Positions 38,741-47,100 of a stretch of 64,000 nucleotides of DNA are shown here, piece after piece; within the stretch, counting starts at the first letter, position 1; each line of letters opens with the position of its first letter. The position numbers and the translations under genes were made by a program. The notes below the pieces were generated by a model. It was not told where the DNA came from, searched no databases, and saw only the letters and a program-made list of their open reading frames with translations. Origin of the DNA: Parasutterella excrementihominis YIT 11859 (GTDB lineage: Bacteria > Pseudomonadota > Gammaproteobacteria > Burkholderiales > Burkholderiaceae_F); the NCBI RefSeq assembly GCF_000205025.1, contig NZ_GL883677.1, forward strand, positions 78,431 through 142,430, in the 5' to 3' direction.

Positions 38741-41674
38741 ATGGGCAAAAAACTTTGGATAACAACCGGAATCATCGGAGCCTTGGCAGCCGCCTACACA
38801 GCCGGCGGCTTCCTTGGTGTCCCTTACGGAGTGAACTGGGCGCTTAAAAAATACGCCGAACCGATTGTCGGGCGCACGATCACAACGCAGGAAGTTAAAT
38901 TCAATCCTTTCACACTGCAGTTTTCTGTTAAGGGACTGAACGTCCAAAAAGACGGAGAGCCGGCTTTGCTTTCCGTCGGATCTCTGCAAACCAAAGTTCT
39001 GTGGGATTCTCTTTTCAAACTGTCTCCTTTGGTGCAGTACATCACGATTGACGGCCTCAACAGCACCGTAATCCGTACGGGGCTGGACACTTTTAACTTC
39101 AGCGACATCATCCAACGCATTCAGGAAATGCCGACTTCACCGGAAGAAGAGAAGAAGGATGACAAGCCGCTGCAGTTTTCTATCGGCAACATCAAGCTGA
39201 CGAACTCTTCAATCACGCTTGATGACAAGTTCAGACACAAGGTTGATAAGGTTACCGACCTTAACTTTGCCCTGCCCCTCATCTCTAATTTCCAAAACGA
39301 CGTCGACGTTCCTATCACGCCTGACCTGAAATTCAATTTCAACGGCGAGCCTTTCGCCATCAATGCCGAGAGTGTTCCGTTTACACCAGGCAAAAAAACC
39401 GGCGTGAACTTCACCGTCACTGGGTTAAACCTGGAGAATGCGGCTTCCTTTAATCCGATTCCTCTGAATGTCAAAGTTACCAAGGGCACAATGGACTGTG
39501 CCTTCAACCTGGACTTTGAGAAAAAACAAGGCGAAGAGAACGCTTATCTGCGTCTAAAAGGCACCGTCAAGATGAAAGGCGTGGGCCTCGAAGACGAGCT
39601 CGGTAAAGCCTATCAAATCATCGGCGTCAAAGAGATCGATGCAAACTTGAAAGAGTTTGCTTTCTTCCGCCAGAATCTGGATATTGGAGAAATCCAGATT
39701 CATAATCCTTCAGTTGTTGTTATTAGAGACAAAGACAGCCTGAATTTGGTCCAACTGCTGACGCATATCGTTAAGGAACAAAAGGCCCAGGCTAAACAAG
39801 ACGCGAAGGAAGCTAAGGAAAAAGCAACCCTTCCAGAAGACGAAAAGAAGACGCCGAACGATTGGACCTGGAACATTGATAAGGTCAGCGTCCGCAACGG
39901 AATAATCAACTTCACGGATACCACCAATAATTTCAAACGTCCGGTTACGAACGTTAATGTCTCGCTCGCCCCGATTAACGGTAAAAACGGCACTCGGACT
40001 TCTATCGATGCCTCCGTCGGCGCTATCGGCGGTCATATCCAAGCAAACGGCGGGATAGTTATCACGCCCTTCAGCATGGATCTGAATCTGCAGAGCAGCG
40101 GATTATCCATTGCTGATCTGACTCCGTATATTTCTCAGTATTCCAGCGCCCACGTCACGCAAGGTACGTTCAGCAACAAGGGTGAACTCAAGCTAAATCT
40201 AGCCAAAGACGTTTCCTTCTCTTACAGCGGCAATGCAGATGTTGCATCGCTGAACGTGACAGACAAACAAGGCGCAGCAGCTGTTTCGCTTAAGAATCTT
40301 GCCGTTGGCGGTATTAGTGTTTCGGGACTTTCTCCACTGCAAATTTCACTTGGCACCATTGCGCTTACGTCGCCTAACGTGAATGTCGTCATGAACAAAA
40401 ACGGAAGCATTAACTTGGCTTCCTTAGGCACTCCGAGCAACGCTCCGGCGCCTGCAGCTACGACGGACAAGCCGGCCGCTTCTAAGCCCCAGTCTAAAGC
40501 TCAGGCAAGTTCCGGCTCATCTTCTGCTCCGGCCATCAATGTCGGAAAGATCACGCTGACAGACGGCCGTGTACGCTACACGGACAACAGTATTGAGCCT
40601 ACTTTCAAGCTCAATGCCTCCAACCTTGCCGGCTCTTTGAGCAATTACTCCACGACGACCAAAGGCAATGCCACCGTGGATGTGAAGGGTCTGTTGAACG
40701 GCACGCCGATGAATATTTCCGGCACGATCAATCCGTTTGAATCGAAGCTCAAACTCGCGATGAAAGGCGAAGTGACCTCACTGTCGCTGCCGGCCTTCTC
40801 TCCGTTCTCGGCTAAATTCACCGGTCATCCGATTGAAAAAGGTCTGTTAACTTACAAGGGCGCCTTTGACATCAATCAAGATAAACTCACCAGCGAAAAT
40901 GCACTTGTGATCAATAAACTTGAATTCGGTTCGCAGGTTCCTGATGCGAAGGACGCTTTACCGGTCGGCTTGGCGGTTTCTCTTCTGCAGGATCGTCAGG
41001 GACAGATCGATTTGAATATTCCGGTCTCGGGCTCCTTAGATGATCCCGAATTCTCGGTCGGCGGCATTATTGTCAAAGTCATTGTAAACCTGATCAGTAA
41101 AGCCGTTACTGCTCCGTTCGCACTTATCGGCTCGATGTTCGGCGGCGAAGACATGGATTTGAACAACCTGCAGTTTGCCAGCGGCAGCGCTCGTTTAGAT
41201 GAAAAGACGATCAAGGCCCTCAACATCGTGGCGAAAGCTATGCAGGATCGTCCGGGCATCAAGATTCAAATCATCGGTATGGCTTCTGAAAAGGAAGACG
41301 GCGAAGGTTTGAAAGAACAACTGCTGATGCGAGATATGCGTTATGCCATTTATCGCGACACAACTTCCGCGACGAATGCGAAGGTTTTGACGGCTGCACA
41401 AATCGATAAAGCGATTAAACAGCTCTACAGCGAATCGACTGCGCCGAACAAACCAAAGAATACCGATATTGAGCAGATGAAAGCCTTCCTCATGAAGAAC
41501 CAGCGTGTAGCCACTGCCGATCTGAAGCAGTTGGCCGACCGCCGAGCTGCAGCCGTAAGGAACTACTTGATTCAGAAAGAAAAAGTCGCTGCGGATCGAC
41601 TGTTTATTTCGACATCCGAGACTCAGCGCGGCGATCAAGTTGTGCCAGGCGTTGCCTTGGGTCTGCAAGATTAA
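38741..41674 (+). CDS. DUF748 / AsmA-like giant envelope protein
   Basis: 977 residues with one N-terminal membrane anchor (TTGIIGALAAAYTAGGFLG) and a long periplasmic part built of repeated beta segments (e.g. KFNPFTLQFSVKGLNV) typical of DUF748, a relative of AsmA/YhdP. A Pro/Ala/Ser-rich linker lies near residue 565. The C-terminal part (LQFASGSARLDEKTIKALN, then a RRAAAVRNYL helix) resembles an OmpA-like domain. A role in phospholipid transport between the membranes is inferred from the AsmA-like fold. Confidence 0.78.
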   Translation: MGKKLWITTGIIGALAAAYTAGGFLGVPYGVNWALKKYAEPIVGRTITTQEVKFNPFTLQFSVKGLNVQKDGEPALLSVGSLQTKVLWDSLFKLSPLVQYITIDGLNSTVIRTGLDTFNFSDIIQRIQEMPTSPEEEKKDDKPLQFSIGNIKLTNSSITLDDKFRHKVDKVTDLNFALPLISNFQNDVDVPITPDLKFNFNGEPFAINAESVPFTPGKKTGVNFTVTGLNLENAASFNPIPLNVKVTKGTMDCAFNLDFEKKQGEENAYLRLKGTVKMKGVGLEDELGKAYQIIGVKEIDANLKEFAFFRQNLDIGEIQIHNPSVVVIRDKDSLNLVQLLTHIVKEQKAQAKQDAKEAKEKATLPEDEKKTPNDWTWNIDKVSVRNGIINFTDTTNNFKRPVTNVNVSLAPINGKNGTRTSIDASVGAIGGHIQANGGIVITPFSMDLNLQSSGLSIADLTPYISQYSSAHVTQGTFSNKGELKLNLAKDVSFSYSGNADVASLNVTDKQGAAAVSLKNLAVGGISVSGLSPLQISLGTIALTSPNVNVVMNKNGSINLASLGTPSNAPAPAATTDKPAASKPQSKAQASSGSSSAPAINVGKITLTDGRVRYTDNSIEPTFKLNASNLAGSLSNYSTTTKGNATVDVKGLLNGTPMNISGTINPFESKLKLAMKGEVTSLSLPAFSPFSAKFTGHPIEKGLLTYKGAFDINQDKLTSENALVINKLEFGSQVPDAKDALPVGLAVSLLQDRQGQIDLNIPVSGSLDDPEFSVGGIIVKVIVNLISKAVTAPFALIGSMFGGEDMDLNNLQFASGSARLDEKTIKALNIVAKAMQDRPGIKIQIIGMASEKEDGEGLKEQLLMRDMRYAIYRDTTSATNAKVLTAAQIDKAIKQLYSESTAPNKPKNTDIEQMKAFLMKNQRVATADLKQLADRRAAAVRNYLIQKEKVAADRLFISTSETQRGDQVVPGVALGLQD

Positions 41675-41676
41675 TC

Positions 41677-41705
41677 TTGACTGGGAGGACGGTCTTTAAT
41701 AAAAT
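41677..41705 (+). promoter_or_regulatory. ssrA promoter
   Basis: TTGACT and TAAAAT are exactly 17 bp apart. The expected start at about 41712 is 7 nt before the mature tmRNA 5' end. Confidence 0.75.
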
Positions 41706-41718
41706 TACCAATCCTCGT

Positions 41719-42085
41719 GGGGGCGACCTGGTTTCGACAGGGGCCATGAGATATTTGGACGCGTGCCGAGGTGTGAGTTCCTCGCTAAACCGCTTACAAA
41801 AATATAAACGCCAACGATGAGCGTTTCGCTCTCGCCGCTTAATTTCCGGTGAGACGCTGCGACCGGTTCGCTTCTAGGCCGGGTCCCGCAATGGACGGCA
41901 GCGACATATCATAGGAGCTAGTTCCTGCAGGAGTTGTGACTGCGGGAGCGAAACTTAGCAACTGGCCGGCAACTGGCATCGCTAGTTTGCAGGGTTGCCG
42001 GTAAGAACTAAGTGAATTAGCTACGCACGTAGAGGCTGGTATTGATAGCTTCTGGACGCGAGTTCGATTCTCGCCGCCTCCACCA
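41719..42085 (+). ncRNA. ssrA: transfer-messenger RNA
   Basis: The acceptor ends pair: GGGGGCG at 41719 with CGCCTCC before ACCA at the 3' end; CCA is encoded. The T-arm is GTTCGATTC. The tag-coding region is inside (41810-41842). It is about 367 nt, a standard one-piece tmRNA. It rescues stalled ribosomes with SmpB. Confidence 0.96.
41810..41842 (+). other. tmRNA proteolysis-tag reading frame
   Basis: Codons from GCC at 41810 to TAA at 41842 encode ANDERFALAA and a stop. The ALAA end is the ClpXP degron. It falls within the range of betaproteobacterial tags. Confidence 0.93.
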
Positions 42086-42097
42086 CAAGACATCGTT

Positions 42098-42131
42098 GAG
42101 CAGGTTATCCGATTGGATGCCTGCTCGATTT
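42098..42131 (+). terminator. terminator after ssrA
   Basis: GAGCAGG and CCTGCTC pair over 7 bp around a 15-nt loop, followed by GATTTTT. Confidence 0.8.
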
Positions 42132-42516
42132 TTATGTAAAGCGCCGAGAATCATTCTGCCCTATCTTTCGAGCCTCATAAAACGCTTTTAATGAATTAAG
42201 CGGTAACCCTGACTTCAATTGTGTAAAGAATGAAGCTCATTAGCTCAATTGTCTCTTATCTTAAGGAAGAAAAATTTTTCACCTTCCCTTAAGGTTACGA
42301 CGCTAGTAAAAGTCAGCTCTTCAAAGGCATAAAAATAAATAATCAAGAAGGACAGTTACTTTTGATGTTATTACCTGTTTATCACCTTCAAATCTCTTTC
42401 TGCTATAACTTCTAGAGTTTTGAGGTCTTTCTTGAGTTAAACCTTACAAATACAAATACTGCTCAGAAAATACCCTTCGTAAAAACACTGTTTCAGGCCT
42501 CCCATGTTTTCTCTAT
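42132..42516. other. AT-rich region between ssrA and the reductase operon
   Basis: About 385 bp with no supported gene. The main feature is an imperfect inverted repeat at 42259-42294 (CTTAAGGAAG ... CTTCCCTTAAG) around GAAAAATTTTTC, of unknown role. Base composition is richer in A+T than the housekeeping part of the window. Confidence 0.45.
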
Positions 42517-42548
42517 ATTTAGCAATATAGCTAAATAGCAAATTAGCT
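42517..42548 (+). promoter_or_regulatory. inverted-repeat operator upstream of the reductase operon
   Basis: ATTTAGC-N6-GCTAAAT (42517-42536) is a perfect 7-bp inverted repeat. A second one overlaps it: GCTAA (42530-42534) with TTAGC (42543-42547). The pair lies 35-65 bp before the ATG. The operon's last gene encodes an ArsR-type repressor, so this is the likely site of feedback control. Not proven. Confidence 0.5.
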
Positions 42549-42582
42549 TATCCCCAATCTCTTTCCCTAAGGAGAACATCTA

Positions 42583-45132
42583 ATGAAACTCACAAGAAGA
42601 GTCTTTATAGAGCTAGCCGGCAGCTCCGCCCTCATGGCCTCTGCCCCGTCTTTATTAGCTCAGGGTGTAACGGTTAAAAGACTGCCGTTGCCTTGCAGCC
42701 CGGCTCAGGGCAGATGGATCGGATCTGCCTGCCAAGGATGCACTCAGTACTGTGCAATTGAAGTTTTTAATCAGAACGGAAGAGCCACCCGAGTCCGTGG
42801 GAACCAACATTCTCAAGGCAATCACGGTTTCTGCTGTCCTAGAGGCCATTTGATTCCGCAAGAAAATTACGATCCTGATCGTATTAAGCAGCCGTTAAAG
42901 AGAACAAATCCGCAAAAAGGCAGAGGTATCGATCCCAAATGGATTCCTATCACTTGGGATGAGGCTTTAGATATCGTCGCAGATAAGATGATGGAGCTTC
43001 GTAATGCCGGCGAACCTGAGAGACTGCTTTATCTAAAAGGCCGCTACGGAAACACGTCTCACGCCCTTTTATACGGAACTGTCGCGAAACTGTTCGGCTC
43101 TCCGAATAATTTTTCGACTTCCGCCCTTTGTGCCGAAACTGAGAAAATGGGACCCGGCTATACACAAGGACTTTTCTCTTATAGAGATTACGATCTTGGA
43201 AATTCAAAGTGTGTTGTTTTCTGGGGTACAGATCCTTTCGCATCCAACCGCCAGGTCCCGAATGTGATTTCTCGACTTGGAAGCCTCCAAAAGAACGGCA
43301 CTCTGATTACCGTTGATCCGCGGCTTTCTACAGCTGCTGCGAAATCCAAAGAGTGGCTGCCGCTTCTTCCCGGAACAGACGGAGCTTTAGCGAATGCGAT
43401 TGCCCACGTTCTATTAACCGAAGGACTTTGGAACAAAGAATTCGTCGGTGACTTTGTTGATAGTAAAAACCAATTCATTGCCGGTAAAACGGTCAAGCCG
43501 GAAGCCTTCAAGGAAAACAATACGCTCGGCCTCGTCACCTATTGGAACGAAGAGGCAAAAGATTGGACGCCTGAAAAAGCGGGCAAGGAATGCAGACTCG
43601 ATCCCGAACAGATCCGAAGAGTAGCTAGAACGCTTGGCAAAGCTGCTCCTAATGTCATCGTCTGGATGGGCCCAGGCGTTTGCATGAACCCGAGAGGAAC
43701 CTATTCCGCCATGGTTGTCCATGCACTCAACGGCATCCTTGGTTCCGTGGATAATGTCGGCGGCACTCATGACCCTGTTAAAGCCTTGACCGGCAAGTAT
43801 CCGTCAATGGACAAATATGTGGATGAGTTGGCCAAGACGCACGGAAAAGGCAAGAAGATTGACGGCCGCGGCGATAAGGACATGCCGGCAGCCATGAAAG
43901 CGAAGCTGGGCAGCGGTGTTGTCACCAACAACATTGCTAACTACATGCTTGAACATCCTGACTTTATTAAGGTCATGATTAGTTCTTGGACGAATACTCC
44001 TTTTGCAGCGTCTGACGGCAAACGCTGGGAAAAGGCATTAAGCAATGTTCCTTTCTTTGTCCACATGGTTCCTTTCCCGTCTGAAATGACCCAGTTCGCA
44101 GACATTGTGCTCCCCTCAACCTTCAATGCAGCCGAGGGAATGGGCGCGGTTACCGGTTTCGGCTCTATGCATGCCTGGACCTCTCTGCAGCAGCCCACTT
44201 GCGACAGAATTTGGGATGTAAAACAGGAAGAAAACGAAGTCACTTGGCTTCTCGCAGAAAAGCTGGCAAAGAAAGGCTGGCCCGCACTGCTGAACTACTA
44301 TGCCAACGAGTTCGCTGATCCGGAAACGGGTGCAAAGCCCACAAACGAAAAAGAATTCCAATTAATCACAACCAAGATCGCTTCCGCTCCGTGCTGGCTC
44401 CATGGTTCCAAGCCGATTCCCGGAGATCAAATCAATGGTTGGGAAGACTTCAGACAAAAGGGCATGCATAACTCTGCCCCTCAGACTTACAAGAAACATT
44501 GGGGCGGCAAGTTCCCGACTCCCAGCGGCAAGTTTGAATTTGTTTCCGGCGATCTGAAGAAAGTGTTGGAAACGCATGCAGCGAAATACAACTCAACTCC
44601 GGACCAAATTCTTGAACTGTGTAATTATCAAGCCAGGGGCATTAAAGGCTGGATGCCGCATTACGAAGCACCGCTGCGCCACGGCGATCAACAGCAATTC
44701 CCGTTCCTTTTCATCGATCATAAGAGCCGCTTGAACAGAGAAGGACGTTCTGCAAATCTTCCTTGGATGCAGGAGTTCAAGAAATGCGATGCGGGCGACC
44801 GCTCCTGGGGAGATGTCCTTAAGATCAACCCGACCGACGCTAAAGCGCTCGGCCTCAAGGATAACGACCTGGTCGAAATATCTTCTCCGGTCGGCACTAT
44901 TGTCACAGAGGTCAAACTTTGGGAAGGCGTAGGTCCGGGCACTGTTGCAAAAGCCTACGGACAAGGCCATTGGGCATACGGCCAGATTGCCGCCAAGGAA
45001 TACGGCAAGACACCGCGCGGCGGCAACAATAATGAAATTCTTGTTGATGACTACGATCGTTTATCCGGTACTTCCTGCAGAAACGGCGGATACACACGCG
45101 TCAGCATCAAGAAGGTTTCTAGCAACAATTAA
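42583..45132 (+). CDS. arrA: molybdopterin oxidoreductase, probable arsenate respiratory reductase large subunit (ArrA-like)
   Basis: Periplasmic catalytic subunit of the DMSO-reductase superfamily, 849 aa. A Tat signal (TRRVFIELAGSSALMA) comes first. The [4Fe-4S] motif is Cys50-x2-Cys53-x3-Cys57-x27-Cys85, the ArrA spacing. K152-G-R-Y155 matches the RGRY-type motif of ArrA rather than the GRGWG type of ArxA. Cys183 in SALCAETEK is the expected Mo ligand. Length equals ArrA (about 854). Neighbours support the call: a four-cluster FeS subunit, a TorD-type chaperone, an ArsR repressor and a facing ArsR-ArsP operon. No NrfD-type membrane anchor is present, as in Arr. A polysulfide, thiosulfate or other oxyanion reductase remains possible. 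Confidence 0.65.
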   Translation: MKLTRRVFIELAGSSALMASAPSLLAQGVTVKRLPLPCSPAQGRWIGSACQGCTQYCAIEVFNQNGRATRVRGNQHSQGNHGFCCPRGHLIPQENYDPDRIKQPLKRTNPQKGRGIDPKWIPITWDEALDIVADKMMELRNAGEPERLLYLKGRYGNTSHALLYGTVAKLFGSPNNFSTSALCAETEKMGPGYTQGLFSYRDYDLGNSKCVVFWGTDPFASNRQVPNVISRLGSLQKNGTLITVDPRLSTAAAKSKEWLPLLPGTDGALANAIAHVLLTEGLWNKEFVGDFVDSKNQFIAGKTVKPEAFKENNTLGLVTYWNEEAKDWTPEKAGKECRLDPEQIRRVARTLGKAAPNVIVWMGPGVCMNPRGTYSAMVVHALNGILGSVDNVGGTHDPVKALTGKYPSMDKYVDELAKTHGKGKKIDGRGDKDMPAAMKAKLGSGVVTNNIANYMLEHPDFIKVMISSWTNTPFAASDGKRWEKALSNVPFFVHMVPFPSEMTQFADIVLPSTFNAAEGMGAVTGFGSMHAWTSLQQPTCDRIWDVKQEENEVTWLLAEKLAKKGWPALLNYYANEFADPETGAKPTNEKEFQLITTKIASAPCWLHGSKPIPGDQINGWEDFRQKGMHNSAPQTYKKHWGGKFPTPSGKFEFVSGDLKKVLETHAAKYNSTPDQILELCNYQARGIKGWMPHYEAPLRHGDQQQFPFLFIDHKSRLNREGRSANLPWMQEFKKCDAGDRSWGDVLKINPTDAKALGLKDNDLVEISSPVGTIVTEVKLWEGVGPGTVAKAYGQGHWAYGQIAAKEYGKTPRGGNNNEILVDDYDRLSGTSCRNGGYTRVSIKKVSSNN

Positions 45133-45146
45133 CCCGGGAGAGAGAA

Positions 45147-45908
45147 ATGAAATTTGGAATGATCATTGATTTGAATTTATGCTCCTCCTGCGGAGCTTGT
45201 GCTCTGGCGTGTAAGGCGGAGAATAATACCCGTACGAGAGGCGAAGGACAGTCTTTCAACTGGGCTGACTTTCTGCAGGAAACTAAAGGGACTTTCCCAA
45301 ACAGCACTCAAATCGCAATCCCCGTGATGTGCAATCATTGCGAAAATCCGCAGTGCGTAAAAGTTTGTCCTACAGGAGCCATGTTCATCAGTCCCGAGGG
45401 TGTCGTACTTCACAATGATGAAGTATGTATCGGCTGCCGTCTCTGTCAAAAGGCCTGCCCATACTCCTCTGCTGAGTTGGGTCCTGAAAGTCTTGACGGA
45501 AAATCTTATTCGGTTATTAGTTTCAATCCGAAAGGAGTCGATCCGAGAGGAGACGCCGCAACAAGGCCCGTTCTTATTGAGGGCGTTACAGGAGGAGCTT
45601 TAGAACTGGCAAAGAAAGCAGGAGCGCTTCCTGCTTATGCCAACCTGTTCAAAGCCGGAGATACGGCCGCTCAGAGAAAAGAAGGCGTAGTGGAAAAATG
45701 CAATTTCTGCTATCACCGCACTTCCAACGGTCTTAATCCCGCCTGCGTGGATGCCTGCCCTGCCGGAGCAAGAATTTTCGGCGATTTAGACGATCCTAAA
45801 TCTGCTATTTCGGCCAAGATGAAAGCTTCGAAGGTCTGGAGACTTCAAGAAGACAAGGGAACCAATCCTAAAGTCTTCTATGTCGGACAGTTCTCTCCCA
45901 GAGAATAA
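45147..45908 (+). CDS. arrB: four-cluster iron-sulfur subunit (ArrB-like)
   Basis: 253 residues with no export signal, so it should be carried out with ArrA by its Tat signal. Four Cys clusters: CSSCGACALAC (residues 12-22), CNHCENPQCVKVC, CIGCRLCQKAC and CNFCYHRT...CVDAC. This is the DmsB/PsrB/ArrB ferredoxin fold that passes electrons from the quinol side to the Mo subunit. MKFGMIIDLNLCSSCGACAL resembles ArrB (234 aa in Shewanella) closely. It starts 14 nt after arrA behind GGGAGAG. Confidence 0.75.
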   Translation: MKFGMIIDLNLCSSCGACALACKAENNTRTRGEGQSFNWADFLQETKGTFPNSTQIAIPVMCNHCENPQCVKVCPTGAMFISPEGVVLHNDEVCIGCRLCQKACPYSSAELGPESLDGKSYSVISFNPKGVDPRGDAATRPVLIEGVTGGALELAKKAGALPAYANLFKAGDTAAQRKEGVVEKCNFCYHRTSNGLNPACVDACPAGARIFGDLDDPKSAISAKMKASKVWRLQEDKGTNPKVFYVGQFSPRE

Positions 45909-45958
45909 CTAAGTAATTCGGAAGAGGCTGAAGCCTCTTCCGACAATCTAAATACACT

Positions 45959-46510
45959 ATGCAAACGACACCGCTTAACCTTATTCTTCTTGGTTTATTT
46001 GAGCCGGAACAAGAGCTCAGAGAACTGCATGTTTTCAAAAAAGCAGCTGAAAATCTCGATGAAGATTTAGCAAGAAGAGCCGTTCTTTTGGACCAACTGT
46101 ACACACAGGGAACTGCCAGTTCTAAAGCGTTTAAAGAAATGCTTCTGGACTACACAAGATTATTCCTGAGTCCCGGTACGCCTTTGGCCAAAAACTATTT
46201 GACTTGTTGGAAAACAAAGTTAGGAGATAATATTCTAGAAGAATATCTTTCTTACCTTGAGAAAAAAGGATTCAAAACAGAAAAAGACATTAAAGAACTT
46301 CCGGAACATATCGTCCCCGTTCTGGAAGTTTATGAATTATTAGATAAAGAAGAAAAGCCTGAGTACTTTGAAAAATTTCTCAGCAAATTTATCCTGGACT
46401 GGTCGAAACTATTGGAGGTTGAGGCCAGACACGGCTTTTATAAAAATCTAGGGAAATTTTTTACTGAATGGGCTAAATTGGAGGCAAAAAAGAATGGCGC
46501 AGTTCCCTGA
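45959..46510 (+). CDS. TorD-family chaperone (ArrD-like)
   Basis: 183 residues, all helical, rich in Lys and Glu. DYTRLFLSPGTPLA and the C-terminal FILDWSKLLEVEARHGFYKN match the TorD/DmsD fold. Such chaperones hold the Tat signal of their partner until the Mo cofactor is loaded. It follows arrB by 50 bp and overlaps the next gene by 17 nt, so it belongs to the operon. Sequence is A+T-rich. Confidence 0.75.
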   Translation: MQTTPLNLILLGLFEPEQELRELHVFKKAAENLDEDLARRAVLLDQLYTQGTASSKAFKEMLLDYTRLFLSPGTPLAKNYLTCWKTKLGDNILEEYLSYLEKKGFKTEKDIKELPEHIVPVLEVYELLDKEEKPEYFEKFLSKFILDWSKLLEVEARHGFYKNLGKFFTEWAKLEAKKNGAVP

Positions 46511-46802
46511 GATTTATACGGAACAAGCAAAAATATTTAAAGCAATCGGGCATCCTGCAAGATTGATGATGGTTGAAGCTTTACTTGAAGGCCCCAAAAC
46601 CGTCTCTGAGCTTACTGCTATCGTTCAGTTAGAAATGCCCACTGTCTCACGGCATTTAAACTGTTTGAAGGAAGCTCAAGTGGTCAAGTCTGAAAAAAAA
46701 GGAAATTCTATTATTTATTCAGTAGAACTGACTTGTCTTAAAAATTTCCTTCATTGCTCCAGAAGCGTAGTGGTGATGAAGAAAAGCAAGACTCTCCTCT
46801 AG
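46494..46802 (+). CDS. ArsR-family repressor of the reductase operon
   Basis: 102 residues with a winged HTH (LTAIVQLEMPTVSRHLNCLKEAQVV). The usual alpha-3 Cys pair (CVC) of ArsR is absent; in its place stands KTVSELTAI. Cys57, Cys81 and Cys88 remain; the last two are in CLKNFLHC, a C-terminal motif seen in some ArsR proteins. It may sense a thiophilic metalloid by a different site. The start lies within the end of the chaperone gene. The inverted repeat at 42517 is a likely target. Confidence 0.82.
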   Translation: MAQFPEIYTEQAKIFKAIGHPARLMMVEALLEGPKTVSELTAIVQLEMPTVSRHLNCLKEAQVVKSEKKGNSIIYSVELTCLKNFLHCSRSVVVMKKSKTLL

Positions 46803-46923
46803 CCTTAATTAACGATATCTCACAGGCGTTGGTTTCTATCGGCCAACAGCTACGATCCCCGATCCCTTGCTAAAACTTTTTGAAAAAAGAGCCAAAGGAT
46901 CGGAGATTGTCTTCGCAGAGTTT

Positions 46924-47085
46924 TTATTTTTTATCCTTTTCTCCGCCAACTTCTTTGGCTTCGTCGCTCTTTTTCGGCACGGATTCGGTCTTTTCTTCAT
47001 TTTTTACGATGTTAAGCTGACAGCAGCAGCCTTCTTTCTTCTTATTCCCAAAAAATCTTGAAAAGAATGATTCTTTTTCTGCCAT
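46924..47085 (-). CDS. 53-residue Cys-Cys-Cys protein of the arsR-arsP operon
   Basis: A short frame starts 15 nt after the arsP stop behind GGAG. It encodes MAEKESFFSRFFGNKKKEG, then CCC, then a hydrophobic QLNIV and a charged tail (NEEKTESVPKKSDEAKEVGG) ending in Lys. The composition is that of a soluble, largely disordered cytoplasmic protein with a single triple-Cys motif. Three adjacent Cys next to an As(III)-type regulator and an ArsP permease suggest binding or delivery of a soft metalloid. I know of no assigned function. The 64-codon frame on the other strand is rejected. Confidence 0.72.
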   Translation of the reverse strand: MAEKESFFSRFFGNKKKEGCCCQLNIVKNEEKTESVPKKSDEAKEVGGEKDKK

Positions 47086-47100
47086 ATTTGCTCCACTAAA

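Noticed and set aside
46867..47061. 64-codon plus-strand frame opposite the CCC protein
   Set aside because: Phe-rich, no ribosome site, not in an operon; the minus-strand frame has GGAG and follows arsP.
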